DNA from: Alternaria dauci
Lineage: Eukaryota; Ascomycota; Dothideomycetes; Pleosporales; Pleosporaceae
Direction of reading: 5' to 3'
DNA: 64,000 nt
NCBI RefSeq assembly: GCF_042100115.1
Contig: NC_091272.1
Location: forward strand, 4,154,001 to 4,218,000
Shown: piece by piece, positions 21,682-33,829 of the stretch
How the letters are laid out: every line of letters begins with the position of its first letter
How positions within the stretch are numbered: the stretch's first letter is position 1
Translations under genes and position numbers: made by a program
Notes under the pieces: generated by a model
Seen by the model: the letters and a program-made list of their open reading frames with translations, nothing else
Databases searched by the model: none
Told to the model about the DNA's origin: nothing

Positions 21682-22788
21682 AGAGGGTCTTGGTCGACAA
21701 GTCAAGTCTTGTACGATATTGTTGGCAACGTTCCGCTTTATTCATTTCTTGCTTGGTCAGAACCACCTGCCATCCATCGCACCGCATCGTGCACGACGCT
21801 ACGCTCGACTATCCTGGGTATGCCGCACCCAGGTTCATTGTACATCATCGGCAGCACTCACATAACTATACTAAAACACTATCTTTCTTATCCTCCATCC
21901 TTGTTCACTTCTTGTAACTACTTGTTCATAATCATTTACTTCTTGTCCCACATGTCCTCGTCTCATACTTGTCATGTCTCTCTTTGAATCTCTGATTGGG
22001 CGTTTTATGAGCGATGCATTTGTTAGCGTTGTCTTGGTTTTTGTAGATATTCTAGCGTAGCTTTGTGTATAGTATCCATCTATCAGAAAAGCTCATCATC
22101 TTGTACAATTTCCTCCTGTTGCTTCGGCTCTGCGTGTGCGACTTGGGCTTTGTATTCACTTATCTTGTAAAGAGATGAGCTTGGGTCATGGTAAGAGATG
22201 TCCCTGTAGCAACTGCTCATGAGACATGTATTGACTTCGTACACGGTCCTTCCAGGTCTTAGCCCGTAGATCAGAACAACAGCTATCGTTCTAGACACCT
22301 CTACATCATCGCTAAGCCCACCCAGTCGTCACTTCCCCCACTTGGATCGTTTGAGGGTCCACGTAATCGCTGTCTTCCTTCCAGTGTTCGTGGCTTAGTC
22401 GGCCAGGTCAGACCGCCGACTTATCCGTGTCGCGTCGGCGATTGGTCGAGATGCATGAGGGAAGTGGAGTCGGCCAACTCGCGATCCCCACAATGGTGCC
22501 GCAACGTTTAAAGTGGCGGTGACGACATGTGGCTGTACAGGTGCGACTGCGACACACCTTGTATCATGGCAGGGTGTATAAATAAGAAGGTGCTACTTCG
22601 GCGCCGACGGGGTCATTCCTCCCGAAGTACACGACAAGGGCTGTCAGGAACCTTGGCTACTACTTTTATTATTTATATTCTCCCACCAGACCTCCAACTA
22701 CAGCTCAACTCGAATTGCAACATACACGTCTCCACCTAAAGTAACCTAATCGACGAAATTTAGAGGCATCCCTACATACGGAAACATC
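21682..22788. other. Intergenic; promoter of the CVNH-LysM gene
   Basis: 1.1 kb. The left part holds the ferric-reductase 3' region. The right part leads to the lectin gene and has a TATA-like site at 22577-22584. No other gene was recognised. Confidence 0.5.
22577..22584 (+). promoter_or_regulatory. TATA-like box upstream of the CVNH-LysM gene
   Basis: TATAAATA lies 205 bp before the start codon, within a plausible range for a fungal core promoter with a 150-170-nt leader. Motif only. Confidence 0.35.
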
Positions 22789-24037
22789 ATGTCAGGCTAC
22801 GGTAGCTACAACGGCTCTGGCTCTGGCTACAACCAGAGCGGCGGATACGGACAGCAAGGAGGCCATCAGCAACAGGGTGGTTACGGACAAAACGACTACA
22901 ATGGCGGCGGTGGATATCAGCAGCCTACTCACCACCAACCACCACCTCACCATGGTGCAGCCGGCCAATACTACGGTGGCCAAGGAGGCCCTCAAGGTTA
23001 CGGACAACAAGGAGGTTACGATGCGGCACCTCCTCAGTACCAGCAGCTTCCTTCTGCTGCAGCCCACTCCTCCAACTCTGGGCGCAACTCGCTGAACCAG
23101 GGCCAGTAAGTGTCCCCACAGGGATTCCATATGAGACATTTGCTGACGTTGTACGCCTACCTGCAGTCAGAACCAATACGGCGGCGAAGGTGACCCTGAG
23201 GGTGACCGCGGTATCATGGGCGGTATCGCTGGTGCAGCGGCAGGAGGATACGGGGGCCACGCTCTCGGTGGTAAAGCCGGCCACGGCGTAGCAGGCACCG
23301 TCATTGGCGCTCTCGCCGGAGCATTCGCAGGACACAAGGGCCAAGACGCGGTAGAAGACAAGTGGGACGAGCACAAGGAGAAGAAGAAAGAAGAGGAAGA
23401 GCGTAAGCGATACGAAGAAGAGGAAGAGCGCCGCCGAAAGTATGGGCAGCAACATGGCGGTCCTCCCCCAGTCCAGCACCACCAAGATTCCAGCAACCGC
23501 TCGCACGACCAGCGCATCGCAGGAGACTTTGGCGGAAACTTTTCTGACTCGTCGCGCGATATCAGGCTCGATGCGCACGGCGACTACACACTGCATGCCC
23601 AATGCCGCCGCGCAGACGGCTCCTACCAATCCTCTTCCATCTCGCTGAACCGCATCCTAGAAAACGACGGCGGCAGCTTCCGCTGGTCAGGCTCCAACAA
23701 CAGCGGCGGCGGTGGCGAGAATACCTACACCGTCCAGCAAGGCGACACTCTGCGTGCCATTGCCTCGCGTTTCTCACACTGCTCCTACGAAGACCTTGCT
23801 CGCCACAACAACATTGTCAATGCGGATCAGATCTGGCCCGGCCAGAACCTACGTATCCCAGGTGGAGACAGTAGTCGTGGGGGTGGCGGCTTTGGAAACT
23901 CTGCGCGCAACATGACGTTGAGAAACGGTGGGCAAAAGCTGGAGGGTGAGCTGGAACATCACGGTCAGTGGCATAGGAGGGAGATTAATCTGGATGAGAG
24001 GATTAGCAACCAGAATGGTGCCTTGGTGTTTGTTTAG
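22789..24037 (+). CDS. CVNH-LysM lectin with Gly-rich N terminus
   Basis: Predicted 395 aa from two exons, 22789-23105 and 23167-24037, across a 61-bp GT-AG intron. Residues 1-110 are Gly/Gln/Tyr/His-rich low complexity. Residues about 125-165 form a Gly/Ala zipper-like hydrophobic patch (GGIAGAAAGGYGGHALGG), then a highly charged Lys/Glu helix. A cyanovirin-N homology domain follows (from RDIRLDAHGDYTLHAQC) and is interrupted by a LysM module (NTYTVQQGDTLRAIASRF to WPGQNLRIPGG) before its second half (ARNMTLRNGGQKLEGEL to NQNGALVFV). LysM nested inside CVNH is the type III fungal CVNH-LysM lectin layout; such proteins bind mannose-type and chitin/GlcNAc-type glycans. No signal peptide is seen, so it is probably intracellular. 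Confidence 0.9.
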
Positions 24038-24300
24038 AGGATGGGAGCAATGAGGAGGTACCGAGGAAGGCACCCATTTGACATATTCGCCTTTAACCCT
24101 GTAGTGTATTAAGAACCATATCATCTTTGTTCCTGTCAGGCGATGGCGACAACACTTTGGATGACTTATTCCACACGAGGTATGCCACCCCATAACCAGT
24201 ATCATTCCCATATGAGTTACAACTGCAACAAGATGAACTAACTACATGCCACTCATTTACCCAAGTTACCACCGACATGATAATAAATCTCTAATCCCAA

Positions 24301-27300
24301 CTATTGCGCATGACTCGCCCCACCCGCACCGCCAGGCCCGCCAGCAAAATTCATCTGAGCCAGAACGTCCCTCTTCCAACTATCATCCTCACTCTCACTC
24401 GCTGTAGAATCGCGATTCGCTACTCTCAACCCACCACCACCACCACCACCACCTCCTGCTCTACTATCATACGAGCCGTGACTAACATATCTCGTTACCT
24501 CTTCATTGTATCCAGGATCATATCCCTGGCTATGTTGTTGCGAGTCCATTGTCCATGTTTGTTGATTTTGCGGCTGCTGTTGCATGTTCGGATCTGGTGA
24601 CGTGTTGTCGTAAGAATGATAAGGCGTGCTGTCACTGTAAAAGTCTCGGCCATTCCACGTCCCGCCCTGATTTCCCTCATCGGCGGGACCAGGACGGAGA
24701 ACATCGGGTACCTGGCCACTGAGACCGCTGCCGCTAGATTGATACTGCTGTTGTTGTGGATGGTATGCGTTTTGATAGTTACCAGGTTGATGTTGGTGCC
24801 CTTCTTCGTTGAAGGGACCAACTCGATCAACAGGCGAATAATCCATTGCCCCACCTTGTTGCGCATCTAGATTGGGGAGGAACGACATGCGGTTGTCTGT
24901 TGGTGTGCGATCGCTAGGGTCGTGGAGCTCGACGCCCTGAGTCTGGCTTGGTGGTGGATTTTCAGGAATGCTTTGATAGTACTGTTGTCCTGGTTGCAAT
25001 TGTTGTTGTTGTTGTTGTTGCTGCTGCTGCTGCTGCTGCTGTTGCGATAACGAGAGATTGCTCATTGTCGCTGTCATACCGAGCAAGCTTGGTGCTCGAG
25101 TCGAGCTTGCTTTCAAACTTGCTGGTCCCATTCTGCCCATGCCAAGCATGCTTCCGCTCATACTGACACGTCCTGCGCCGGGTTCTTCGCTAATCATGTG
25201 CGCGTCTGAGCCGTTTGGATCGCGGATACTGTATTGCGCAATTGTGCGCATCTTTCTTGTCACCCAGCCCGCTAGAATCTTTCCTCTTTGTTTTTCACCG
25301 AGACGAGACCTGTGGAAATCGCCTTTCTGCACAAAAGATACGATATCGATAACGAGTTGGTGTTCGTTCAAGATGGCATTCACGATGACAGGCACCATGC
25401 TTGCAAGGAAGTTGCGACGGAAAATTTCGACAACGATGACGACAAGACCACCTGCTTGGAAAACGGCACTGCAGAAGGTTAGTAATGTGATCAAGTAAAA
25501 GTAGGTGGACAATACGAACCATCCTCCAGGAACAATGTTCCGGTGGCAGCGCTCTACGGATTGCTCAATATCCATTGAGAAATGATTGAGGCCGTTGACT
25601 TCGAACGTATCGCCAATGCTGCCCAGAACAAACAGAACTTGCATGTCAACTGGCGCACCATTGGGGCCAATCGGACGCGTAACGTTGTGTAAAAACCCTA
25701 GGTCTCCAGTGCGGACGTATCGTACGTTCGGGTCTCCGTCAACGGTCCTGCCATTGAAGCGTTCTGCATCCAAACGTTCTTTCGAGCCGTAGAAGCTATG
25801 CGCATTCGCTTCGGACTGGACCCAAATCTCGCCATACTCGCCGACCAGACAAAGCTGATTGGTCTCTGGGTTCACGATTGAAATCTGTGTACTGACTGGG
25901 ACCATACCCGAGTCCTGGACTAACAGAGCACCAGGTTCGGTATCTGGGTCGACGGGCATGACAAGACCTCTTCGAAGGGCACCGACGTCGAGATGTAGCT
26001 CTATGGGTTCGATGCACATGTATGAACGCGATGCGACCATGGGATTCAGTACGTGCGAGTAGACTGTGTTGATTGCTGTCCGGTCCAGACTTGCTGGTGA
26101 GAAGTGTACTCGCACTAGCTGGTCTATTACGTGTTAGCAGTCAGATGCATACCCAGAACTGCAATACTTACAAACGTCTACACGTGGCCGGCCATCAGTC
26201 GCGATCATGAGGTTCTTGAGCTCGTGCAAGGCCATGTTTTTGCCAGCCCCTCGCGCAATGGCGTGATCCAGCATTTGACTCGTCGCATAAGCATCCTTGA
26301 TCTTATATCTCGATAACGTTTGGAAGAGGATGTTTGGATTTTGTGCAAAATCGACAGGTGAAACAAGGTACGTTGGCGCTGCGAGGAAGATACCCATAAC
26401 GCAAGTGTGTATGAAACCAAGACCAATCGTACTACGAACACATCCAAGGACGGGTCGTGTGCTCGTCATCTGGCACGTTTCTTTCTGGACTTTGCACAGC
26501 GCCATGATTTGGCTGTGGCCTAGTTGCACAGCTATGCGTCTTTGGTCAGGTGTCCAATATGTCCATACTAGGACAGGGAAGCCAGATTGTATCCAAGCGG
26601 GTCGTATTGTGAGCTTGAGATCACGGCAACCGCTAGACTGCTTAGGTGGCTTCGTGGTGTTGTAGGTGTTCGGTACGTTGATCTTGAGAATAACTGCCGA
26701 CTGCTTGATGTGCTGCGATACTTGCTTGACCTTCATCAGGTGGTCTACGTCGGCATTGACAAGGATAGCCTTGACTTTGAAGTCGGCAATGATATGTAGC
26801 AGTGCGGGCGCATCTTCATTGAGCCTGTTCTGGTCGATTGGTGCCATGGGTATACACACGGCTCCAAGGACAAAACACGCGTGTACGGCATAGACAAAGT
26901 CTTCCGAGTGGGTGTACATCAAGAGTAGGTGGTCACCAGTCTGAACCTTGACCTTGTTCTTCAGGTACATGGCGACTCCTGCGACCTTCTGGTCAAACTT
27001 TTTCCAGTTGACGCCTTTGCCCTCTTTGCCCCGGCCATCTACAGTGCAGTAGGCGAGCTCTTCAGCTTGTCGTTGTACGCGCCATTGCATAAGGTCATGA
27101 ATGTTGGAGAACTGGTTGAGCGGCGTCGACGTTCTGTCGTCAATGACGACTTCTCTGTGATCCACTCCGGAGTACTGCTTGTCTCCAAGCATCAGAAACT
27201 GCTGACGTGCCATCGATGCTTCGTAAGACCACATGCCGCCAGCAGGGTCATCACCTAGCGCAATATTCTGGACCGACCTCTCGACGCCGAACTTGACGTG

Positions 27301-30300
27301 AACACAGGGCAGTGAGCCATTGTCAAACTCTCTTCGGCAAAGCATGTTTCCAATTTCTCGTCGGCCGTTCTTGATGACTCGCGGAAGTGTATTCGGTGCA
27401 GTGATCATCACACAATACACCCGAAGGTGATGTTCCTGGTACAATACCTCCATACATCGCTCAGAAAGAGAGTCCAAGAAAGGAATGTCAAGCTGTTGAG
27501 GTGGCCCGCCTGGATTTGTGGGAGCAGTGGATGCGGCTTGTGTCTCGATAAGGATGATTGGTAAGTATTCGCCGTTGACGTAGGAATCGAAAGACGAGCT
27601 ACGCAATGTTAGATCAATCACCTCGAAACTAAATGGCACTTACCAGTCGTAGATCTTTGGAACAGCCTTCATAATACTGGTAACAAGATGCTGCACGAAG
27701 AAATACCTATGTTCGGCTTCCAGCTGGCCATGTTCTACCCATTCGACGCGCTGCCTAATCCGGTCCTCGTATAGGCCCAATACGAAAATTTTGCCTTCTA
27801 CCACGCATCCCAGCAGTCCAGTACGCAGAAACTCGAGTTCGAGCAGTTGCGGGGTTGGGCTGCCTTCAACAAAACGATATGGCCGAGCGTGGAAGATGGT
27901 CTCAGTGTGCTTCTGCAGCTGCCAAAAACCTCCGGACAATGATGGCGAATCTACCCAAATCTCTCCTATCGAGTAGGGTGAACACAAAAGGTTAGTCTCG
28001 GGATCTACGATGGCCAGCGTCGCGTCTGGTATTGGGTAGCCAAAAGCACCGACTCTCATAGTGCCGGGTTCGTTGACACGCTTGCTCACTTCTTCTCCTA
28101 TGGCCAAAACAACAACTTCGTTCAGCTTCAGTGCTTCCTTGTCTAGCAGGATTTCGGTCAGCTCGGTTGGACTCTTCTTCTTCTTTGCCTTGGTGTTATT
28201 CGTGGTGCCACCTCCGATGAGACTTGAGTAACCGTTGGCTGCCGCGCCCTTGTCCTCAGTCTCATCTTCACCATCCGATTCCTCTGGTGCTATGCTCAGC
28301 GGACATCCCATACGTTCTTCACCACCCAACCAATCGCGTACTGAAATTATCATGCCGCCGTGCTCGGGCAAGCAAAGCATAGGTGCAATGAGCTCTCGTG
28401 CTCTGGGATTCCTCAGAGGTCTGAAGTAACGGTCGCCAAGAATCTCATGAAATTCGCAGTCGACAGTGAGTGTGTCAATCAGGCAGATCTTGACCGAGCC
28501 AAAGTTGGGTTCGGTGTTCTTCTTGAAGTTGCGTGTAGCCATGGGGTCCTGCTGATAGTTGTAGGCTGCGCGTTTGAGGCCCGGATAGTCAGCGATTAGG
28601 ATGTTGGACTTGTATTTGGTGATGAGGTGTGCATATAGACCTGGCGTCTCCATTGTCGGTGTCTCGAGCCAAACTGTAGTGTGACCACCGTAGACAGCAA
28701 ACAGGACACTGAGGATGAGACCAGCGCTTTCGCGTGGGTCGAGGTAAGAAAGAATGACTTCAGTCGGCGTTCTGCTCTGCACTGGTGCGACGAATTTGCC
28801 GGATGAATCTCGAAGATTGCCATTGAAAGTATCCTGACTTTGGTGGTTGGCGGGTATTGTGCTGATCATGGCGCTGATGCAAGCCATCTGGTGCATGATG
28901 GTGCGGTGGCTCAGTACGACACCACGCAAGTCGCCGGTGGGGGCGCGCGAGAACTCGATGTATGCTACTTCGGGGACTTGCAAGGCCGGCGTGTCGTCAT
29001 GCTTCTTGGGGTGGTAACTTCCAAACTCGTTTGTTTTCCACCACTCGACTCCGCTCGGCCACTTGAGACGGTTCTGGCTGATGTCACGATGGAAGGCCTT
29101 GAGGTTGTTGTCCGTGGTCAGTGCGAGATGTGCCTGAGTTGTGGTCAAGAGGAGGATGAGTTTCTGATAGTCATCGACGCTATTGATGGGTACCGCTACA
29201 ACGCCTGCGATGAAGCATCCCATCAAAGCCACGACGAACTCGATAATCTCCGTGTCTCTGTACACGAGCGCTACGCGATCGCCACGATACAGGTTGCTTT
29301 TGTCCCTAATGACTTTGGCTACCTTTTCGGCGCGACTGGCCACTTTCTCCCAAGTGATGGAAGCCGTTTCCTTGCCCTTTGCATCCAAGACCCAGAAGGC
29401 AGTGGTCCTCGGCTGTGTGCGGGCGCGATAGCGCAGTACAGCGCCGATGTTGTCGAACTTTGACATTTTGATGTTGTGGTTGTGAGGGTCGTAGACGTCG
29501 AATGGCAAGTCTCGAGGTTCCAGTGGCATCATCGTGTCTGCAGCGCCAATGGGGAGATCGCTCGGGTTCATCATGGGCGGCGGTATCGCCGCGGTTGGCG
29601 AGAAGGCGTCGCCTGTGGAGTAGCGGTTCGGTCCGCCGTACGAGTCGCGCTGGTCCTGCATCTGCTGGCCCGTAAAGTCGGAGAAATAGCCCTGATTCAC
29701 GTCCAGCATCGTGCTCCTCCTGCTAGCCTCGCCCGGTGAGCCATATCCGTTCTCGAAGCCTTGCTGGGTGTCCGGGTTGAAGGCATAGTTGCCCATCATG
29801 GTCGGCTCGCGCGAGTAGGTGTACTCGGGCGTCTGCGGGCGCGGGATGAAGGTCTCACTCCCTTGGGATAGCTGGGAAGCGTTGCGCTGCAGTGACGTGG
29901 TGCGTAGGCCGAGCTGCTTCTCTTGGAAACGGCCTACCTGGCTGGGCGGGTATGCCATGTACTGGGAATTGCCGGCGGTGCTCGTCGAGGAGCTGGCGTA
30001 GTGCCCCATGGACGAGCCCATGGTGCCCGGGGCGGAGCTGTCATGGTACGAGTCGGGGCGTGGGAGTTGGATATGGGGCGGGTGGAGCGGGTTGGGCGCA
30101 GAGAGGGCGGCGAGGGATGCGCTGCGGGAACCCGAGGCCTCGCTGTGGGTGAGGCTCTGCTGGCGGACGTCGTTTTGCAATTGCGCCGCGAATTCAGGGC
30201 CCAGATACTGTGACAGCAGAACCGTCTTGCGTTTCTCGTAACTGCGACTGGTTAGTGCACGTGGGGACGGATGCGAATGCGACAACGACAGCGACGGCGA

Positions 30301-30440
30301 CGGCGACAACAACAGCGACAGGCACAAGCCAGTCAGGTGCGGAAGGAGAGTACCCACCCCTTCTGTGTAATGTCGCCCTCGTCGAGTTCGTGGTCGAGCT
30401 CCTGCAGCTTGGCCTGCAACTCCGGATTCGTCTCCGCCAT
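24301..30440 (-). CDS. CPS1: CPS1/DIP2-type protein with two adenylate-forming domains
   Basis: Predicted 1961 aa from five exons: 30440-30358, 30247-27644, 27598-26172, 26123-25520, 25468-24301. Exon 1 gives a DMAP1-binding-like N terminus (LQELDHELDEGDITQKG) whose continuation (RSYEKRKTVLLSQYLGPE) begins exon 2, as in DIP2 proteins. Two AMP-binding (acyl-CoA synthetase/NRPS-adenylation-like) domains follow, about residues 290-880 and 1070-1720. The C-terminal 240 residues are low complexity with a poly-Gln run and a Gly run. The family includes CPS1 of Cochliobolus heterostrophus, reported as a general fungal virulence factor, and animal DIP2; the biochemical role is thought to be in lipid metabolism. 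The last intron is 51 bp, a multiple of three and stop-free. Divergent from the thioesterase gene. Confidence 0.9.
25001..25044 (-). repeat. Poly-Gln-encoding trinucleotide repeat in CPS1
   Basis: About fifteen CAA/CAG codons on the coding strand (TTG/CTG on plus) encode an uninterrupted Gln run in the C-terminal tail of the CPS1-like protein. Length polymorphism between strains would be expected. Confidence 0.85.
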
Positions 30441-30935
30441 GGTGTCTCTCGTTTCCGGCGGCAGGAGAGATGGAGCGGATCGAGTCGATTAGGGCGTGGC
30501 AATGCGCGACATGTCAAGATAGTGATGATATGAGGCGCGTGGAGGCGACGCCGAAGGGAGTCGAGGGCAATGCGCGCGTGAAGAATGGCCAAAAGGAACG
30601 AGAGCAATGGGTGCAACAGAGCCTGTCGTCGAGTGCCTGCAGTAATCCCACATGGGCTCGAGACAAGTCAGGTACGCGCAGGCCACCACCACCCACTGCC
30701 GCCGTATTCCCCCCAGTATGACGTTTTACCCCGGAGCGCCCAAGTCGCCGTCTTAGTCAGCCGGCGCTGCCCCTTGAGTATCCATGTATGGGCGTGCGCG
30801 TTGTGCCTCGGCTCGAGGATGTTTGCTGGCTGCTGCTGCTCCCGAAACGCGACCGAGCATTCATGTACTCACTCCTAACCCAACCCATACTGACACGTCT
30901 GCACTCTCTCTTTTGCTGCTGACATACTCGACACC
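30441..30935. promoter_or_regulatory. Divergent promoter of CPS1 and the acyl-CoA thioesterase
   Basis: 495 bp separate the two start codons, which face away from each other. Both genes act on acyl chains or acyl-adenylates, so shared control is possible. No specific binding motif was identified. Confidence 0.4.
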
Positions 30936-32115
30936 ATGGCTACCCTCATCCGCCCGCCGCCCATGAACCACTCGCAGTCCGACATCGAGAATGTCCTCGA
31001 ACTGACGCAGCTGTCCGACATCGATCCTGACCTCTTCACCAACACGCGTCCTCTATGGCATCCCCCCGGTGCGCGCGGCATCTTCGGAGGCGCTGCCATT
31101 GCCCAGACGCTGAGTGCAGCCCAGAAGACGGTTGACCCCGACTTCACTGTGCATTCCATGCACTGCTACTTTGTGCTTGCCGGCAACGCAGACATTCCCG
31201 TCATCTACCATGTCGAGAGGGTGCGGTCGGGAAAGTCGTTTGCGACGAGGACCGTCCAGGCGCGACAACGGGGAAAGGTCATCTTCACGACTACCATGAG
31301 CTTCGTGCGCCAGAACAGCGGAGGAGCTAGAAAGGTCGAGCACATCACTCCCATGCCAGACGTCCCAGGTCCTGTCGAGGGCATGGACGACGTGGAACAC
31401 CCCGGCGGCCATGGCCCTTTCCAGAGCCAGCGACTGCCAATCAAGAACGGCAAGTCCCTTCACATGTCACTCCCAGCCTGCCACCCCACTCTAACCCCCT
31501 TGCAGACGACTCCGATCAGCCTCACACCAAGAGGTGCCGACAGTGGGTCAAAGCACGTGGCCGCATCTCCCCCGCCGGCGGCCACGAAGCCCACCTCTCC
31601 GCCATCGCCTACATGTCCGACAGCTACTTCATCGGCACTGTCGCCCGCACCCACAAGTTATGGCGCTATTCCACACAGCGCAAGAGTGAAGAAAAGTCTA
31701 GCATTGACGAGGACGTGCTCAAGGCACTGCTAGAGATGGACGATGCCGAGCTGAGGCGTCAGAAGTTTGTTGACGAGGCAGATATCCAGCGCATCAAGCG
31801 TATAAAGAATGGCGAGGATCTTTCAAACGACGCCGACGCGCCGCCCGAGATTGGCATGGTAGTCAGTCTCGACCATACCATCTACTTCCACAACCCCCGT
31901 AGCTTCCGCGCTGACGAGTGGATCTTCACCGACATGGAGACACCCTGGGCTGGTGATGGCCGTGGCCTTGTCTACCAGAGAATGTACACCCAAGACGGCA
32001 CACTCATCGCGAGCTGTGTACAAGAGGTAATAACTTTGCTCCCTACACATGCAATCAGCCATGCTAACTTGACCAGGGCGTTATTCGGCTCAAGCAGCAC
32101 GACAGCAAGCTGTGA
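30936..32115 (+). CDS. Peroxisomal acyl-CoA thioesterase (TesB/ACOT8 type)
   Basis: Predicted 357 aa from three exons: 30936-31449, 31506-32026, 32077-32115. The first intron uses a GC donor (GCAAGT...TTGCAG); no GT donor keeps the frame. The double-hotdog TesB fold is evident from GARGIFGGAAIAQTLSAAQ, VHSMHCYFVLAGNADIPVIY and VERVRSGKSFATRTVQARQ in the first half, and from LDHTIYFHNPRSFRADEW and YTQDGTLIASCVQEGVIRL in the second. The protein ends in Ser-Lys-Leu, a canonical type 1 peroxisomal targeting signal, encoded in the 13-codon last exon. The family hydrolyses acyl-CoA to free fatty acid and CoA, adjusting CoA pools during beta-oxidation. Divergent from the CPS1-like gene. Confidence 0.92.
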
Positions 32116-32747
32116 GAACGTAGTCATAGTTGTCGAGATTCATGTTTTCGCTTATCCACTTGTATAGACTTAGATATTTTATTCATTCCCACTCACACTG
32201 CAGCGGAATTATACCATCTCTCATTCTACTTCTTCCGGCCTACCTTGTCAGCCTTTGTATACTTGTTCGAGGATATCCATTTTCACATGTCTACCAAGCG
32301 AGAAGCCTGTACTCAGTAATGTAAGCTCACTATTCATCTGAATGTGCTTCATGTGTTCGCGCTCCACACAGACCAATCACTGATGCCTAAAGTCGTATAC
32401 ACGCTAACACGGCAATCCACGCTCTCAAAGGTTGCCCAAAGAAGCAAACCTGGAATACGTCATGCCGATCAGCCCTACCCGCACCCCTCGAAACAACCAA
32501 ATCCCATGGCATACGCAACTCTTCTCCACAAATCTGCCCCAAACCCATGACCTCGAACTTTTGCAAGATGGAGCTCACCTCTTATCCAACAACAACCTGC
32601 CCGCGTGAACATCTGCATCTCCCGATCTCAAAGTCCATGAATCATCGACTCCGCATCTAGCACCATCAATTTACACTGTCGTCATCTTACCTTCACGTGT
32701 GCACACGTCGAGTTAGAGCTACGCATATATAGTACACAACCGCATCA
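32116..32747. other. Intergenic, nothing recognised
   Basis: 632 bp between the thioesterase stop and the NTF2-like gene start, co-oriented. It contains the thioesterase 3' UTR and the next promoter; no motif stands out. Confidence 0.5.
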
Positions 32748-33745
32748 ATGGATTCCACTCCCGTCAACCCAAACTCCATGCCTGCAGCAACCAGTGGCTC
32801 TCGCTCCAAACTTCTCTCAACAGGTCTCAAGGACTTTCTCAGCAAACCCGCCCTCAAGCATCCACAAAAAGCATTTACCGTACAACTCTGGAACGCGGAA
32901 CAAAAGGCCAACCCTACTGGCAATAACCCACCTCCACGACTAGTAGCCGGACAGCAAAGAGCAGACATGTCGACTTCAGCCAGTGGACAGGCGACGGGAG
33001 ATATCGTGAGCAACGCAAACTCAGGATTCCCAAAGACAAGCGATGCGCCGGGTGAGCAGTTTGAGCCCAGGCAAACAGCCACGAGTGAAGAATATGAGCC
33101 AGACCCGAGCAAGAGCATCAAGCTGAGCCCTCAGCGGCAAGCATTAGTTGATGATGTATGCACACATCCCTCATGTCGTCACGCTCAACTAGAGGACAGA
33201 GCTAATAACTTCCGCAGATCATCGCCCTCTACTCCTGCCAGCCCACTGTCCAACGCGTAAAGCGTTACACACCAGACTGCGTCTACGACGACCAGTTTGT
33301 CTACGCAAACGACCGCTACAAAATGGCCGGCCAATGGTTCGCCCTGCCCAAACTCTTCAATGCTTCAGTCAACGAATCCTACCAAGTAATCCGTTCCGAC
33401 GACGAAGTCATCCAGTTCAAAAATAAGCAATCCTGGACGTTCCGTCTCATTCCCAAGACTGCTACCATCACCGGATTGGTATCGCTTAGTCTGGATCCCG
33501 CGACCAGGGACAGCGAGTTTATGCAAATCAAGTATCACAAAGACCAGGCGAATGACAAGGATTACAGCCATAAAGGAGTAGGGTTTAGCTTCAAGAAGTG
33601 GCAGGCAGACAATGTAGTCAAGCACATGGACGCGCCAGAGTTGAAGGAATTCGAGCAAGACAAGGGGGCCAGCAAGGAACATGTTCGGACATATGCAAGT
33701 GGAAAGGAAGAAGGAGATGCACCAAAGAAGGATTTTACAAACTAG
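32748..33745 (+). CDS. Conserved fungal protein with NTF2/SnoaL-like domain
   Basis: Predicted 311 aa from two exons, 32748-33155 and 33218-33745, across a 62-bp GT-AG intron; the joined frame reads ALVDD-IIALYSCQPT. The first 130 residues are polar and probably disordered. From about residue 135 an alpha+beta region (IIALYSCQPTVQRVKRYTP, CVYDDQFVYANDRYKMAGQW, YQVIRSDDEVIQFKNKQSW) resembles NTF2/SnoaL-like cone folds. The family is widespread in filamentous fungi without an assigned reaction. The C terminus is Lys/Glu-rich. No signal peptide is visible. The gene is well supported; the function is unknown. Confidence 0.82.
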
Positions 33746-33829
33746 TTCTATGGGTCCGATGAGTAGCTGGTGCAACACACTCCACGCATGAATATGATCA
33801 AAACTTTTTTCGCACAACTCCAACAACCA

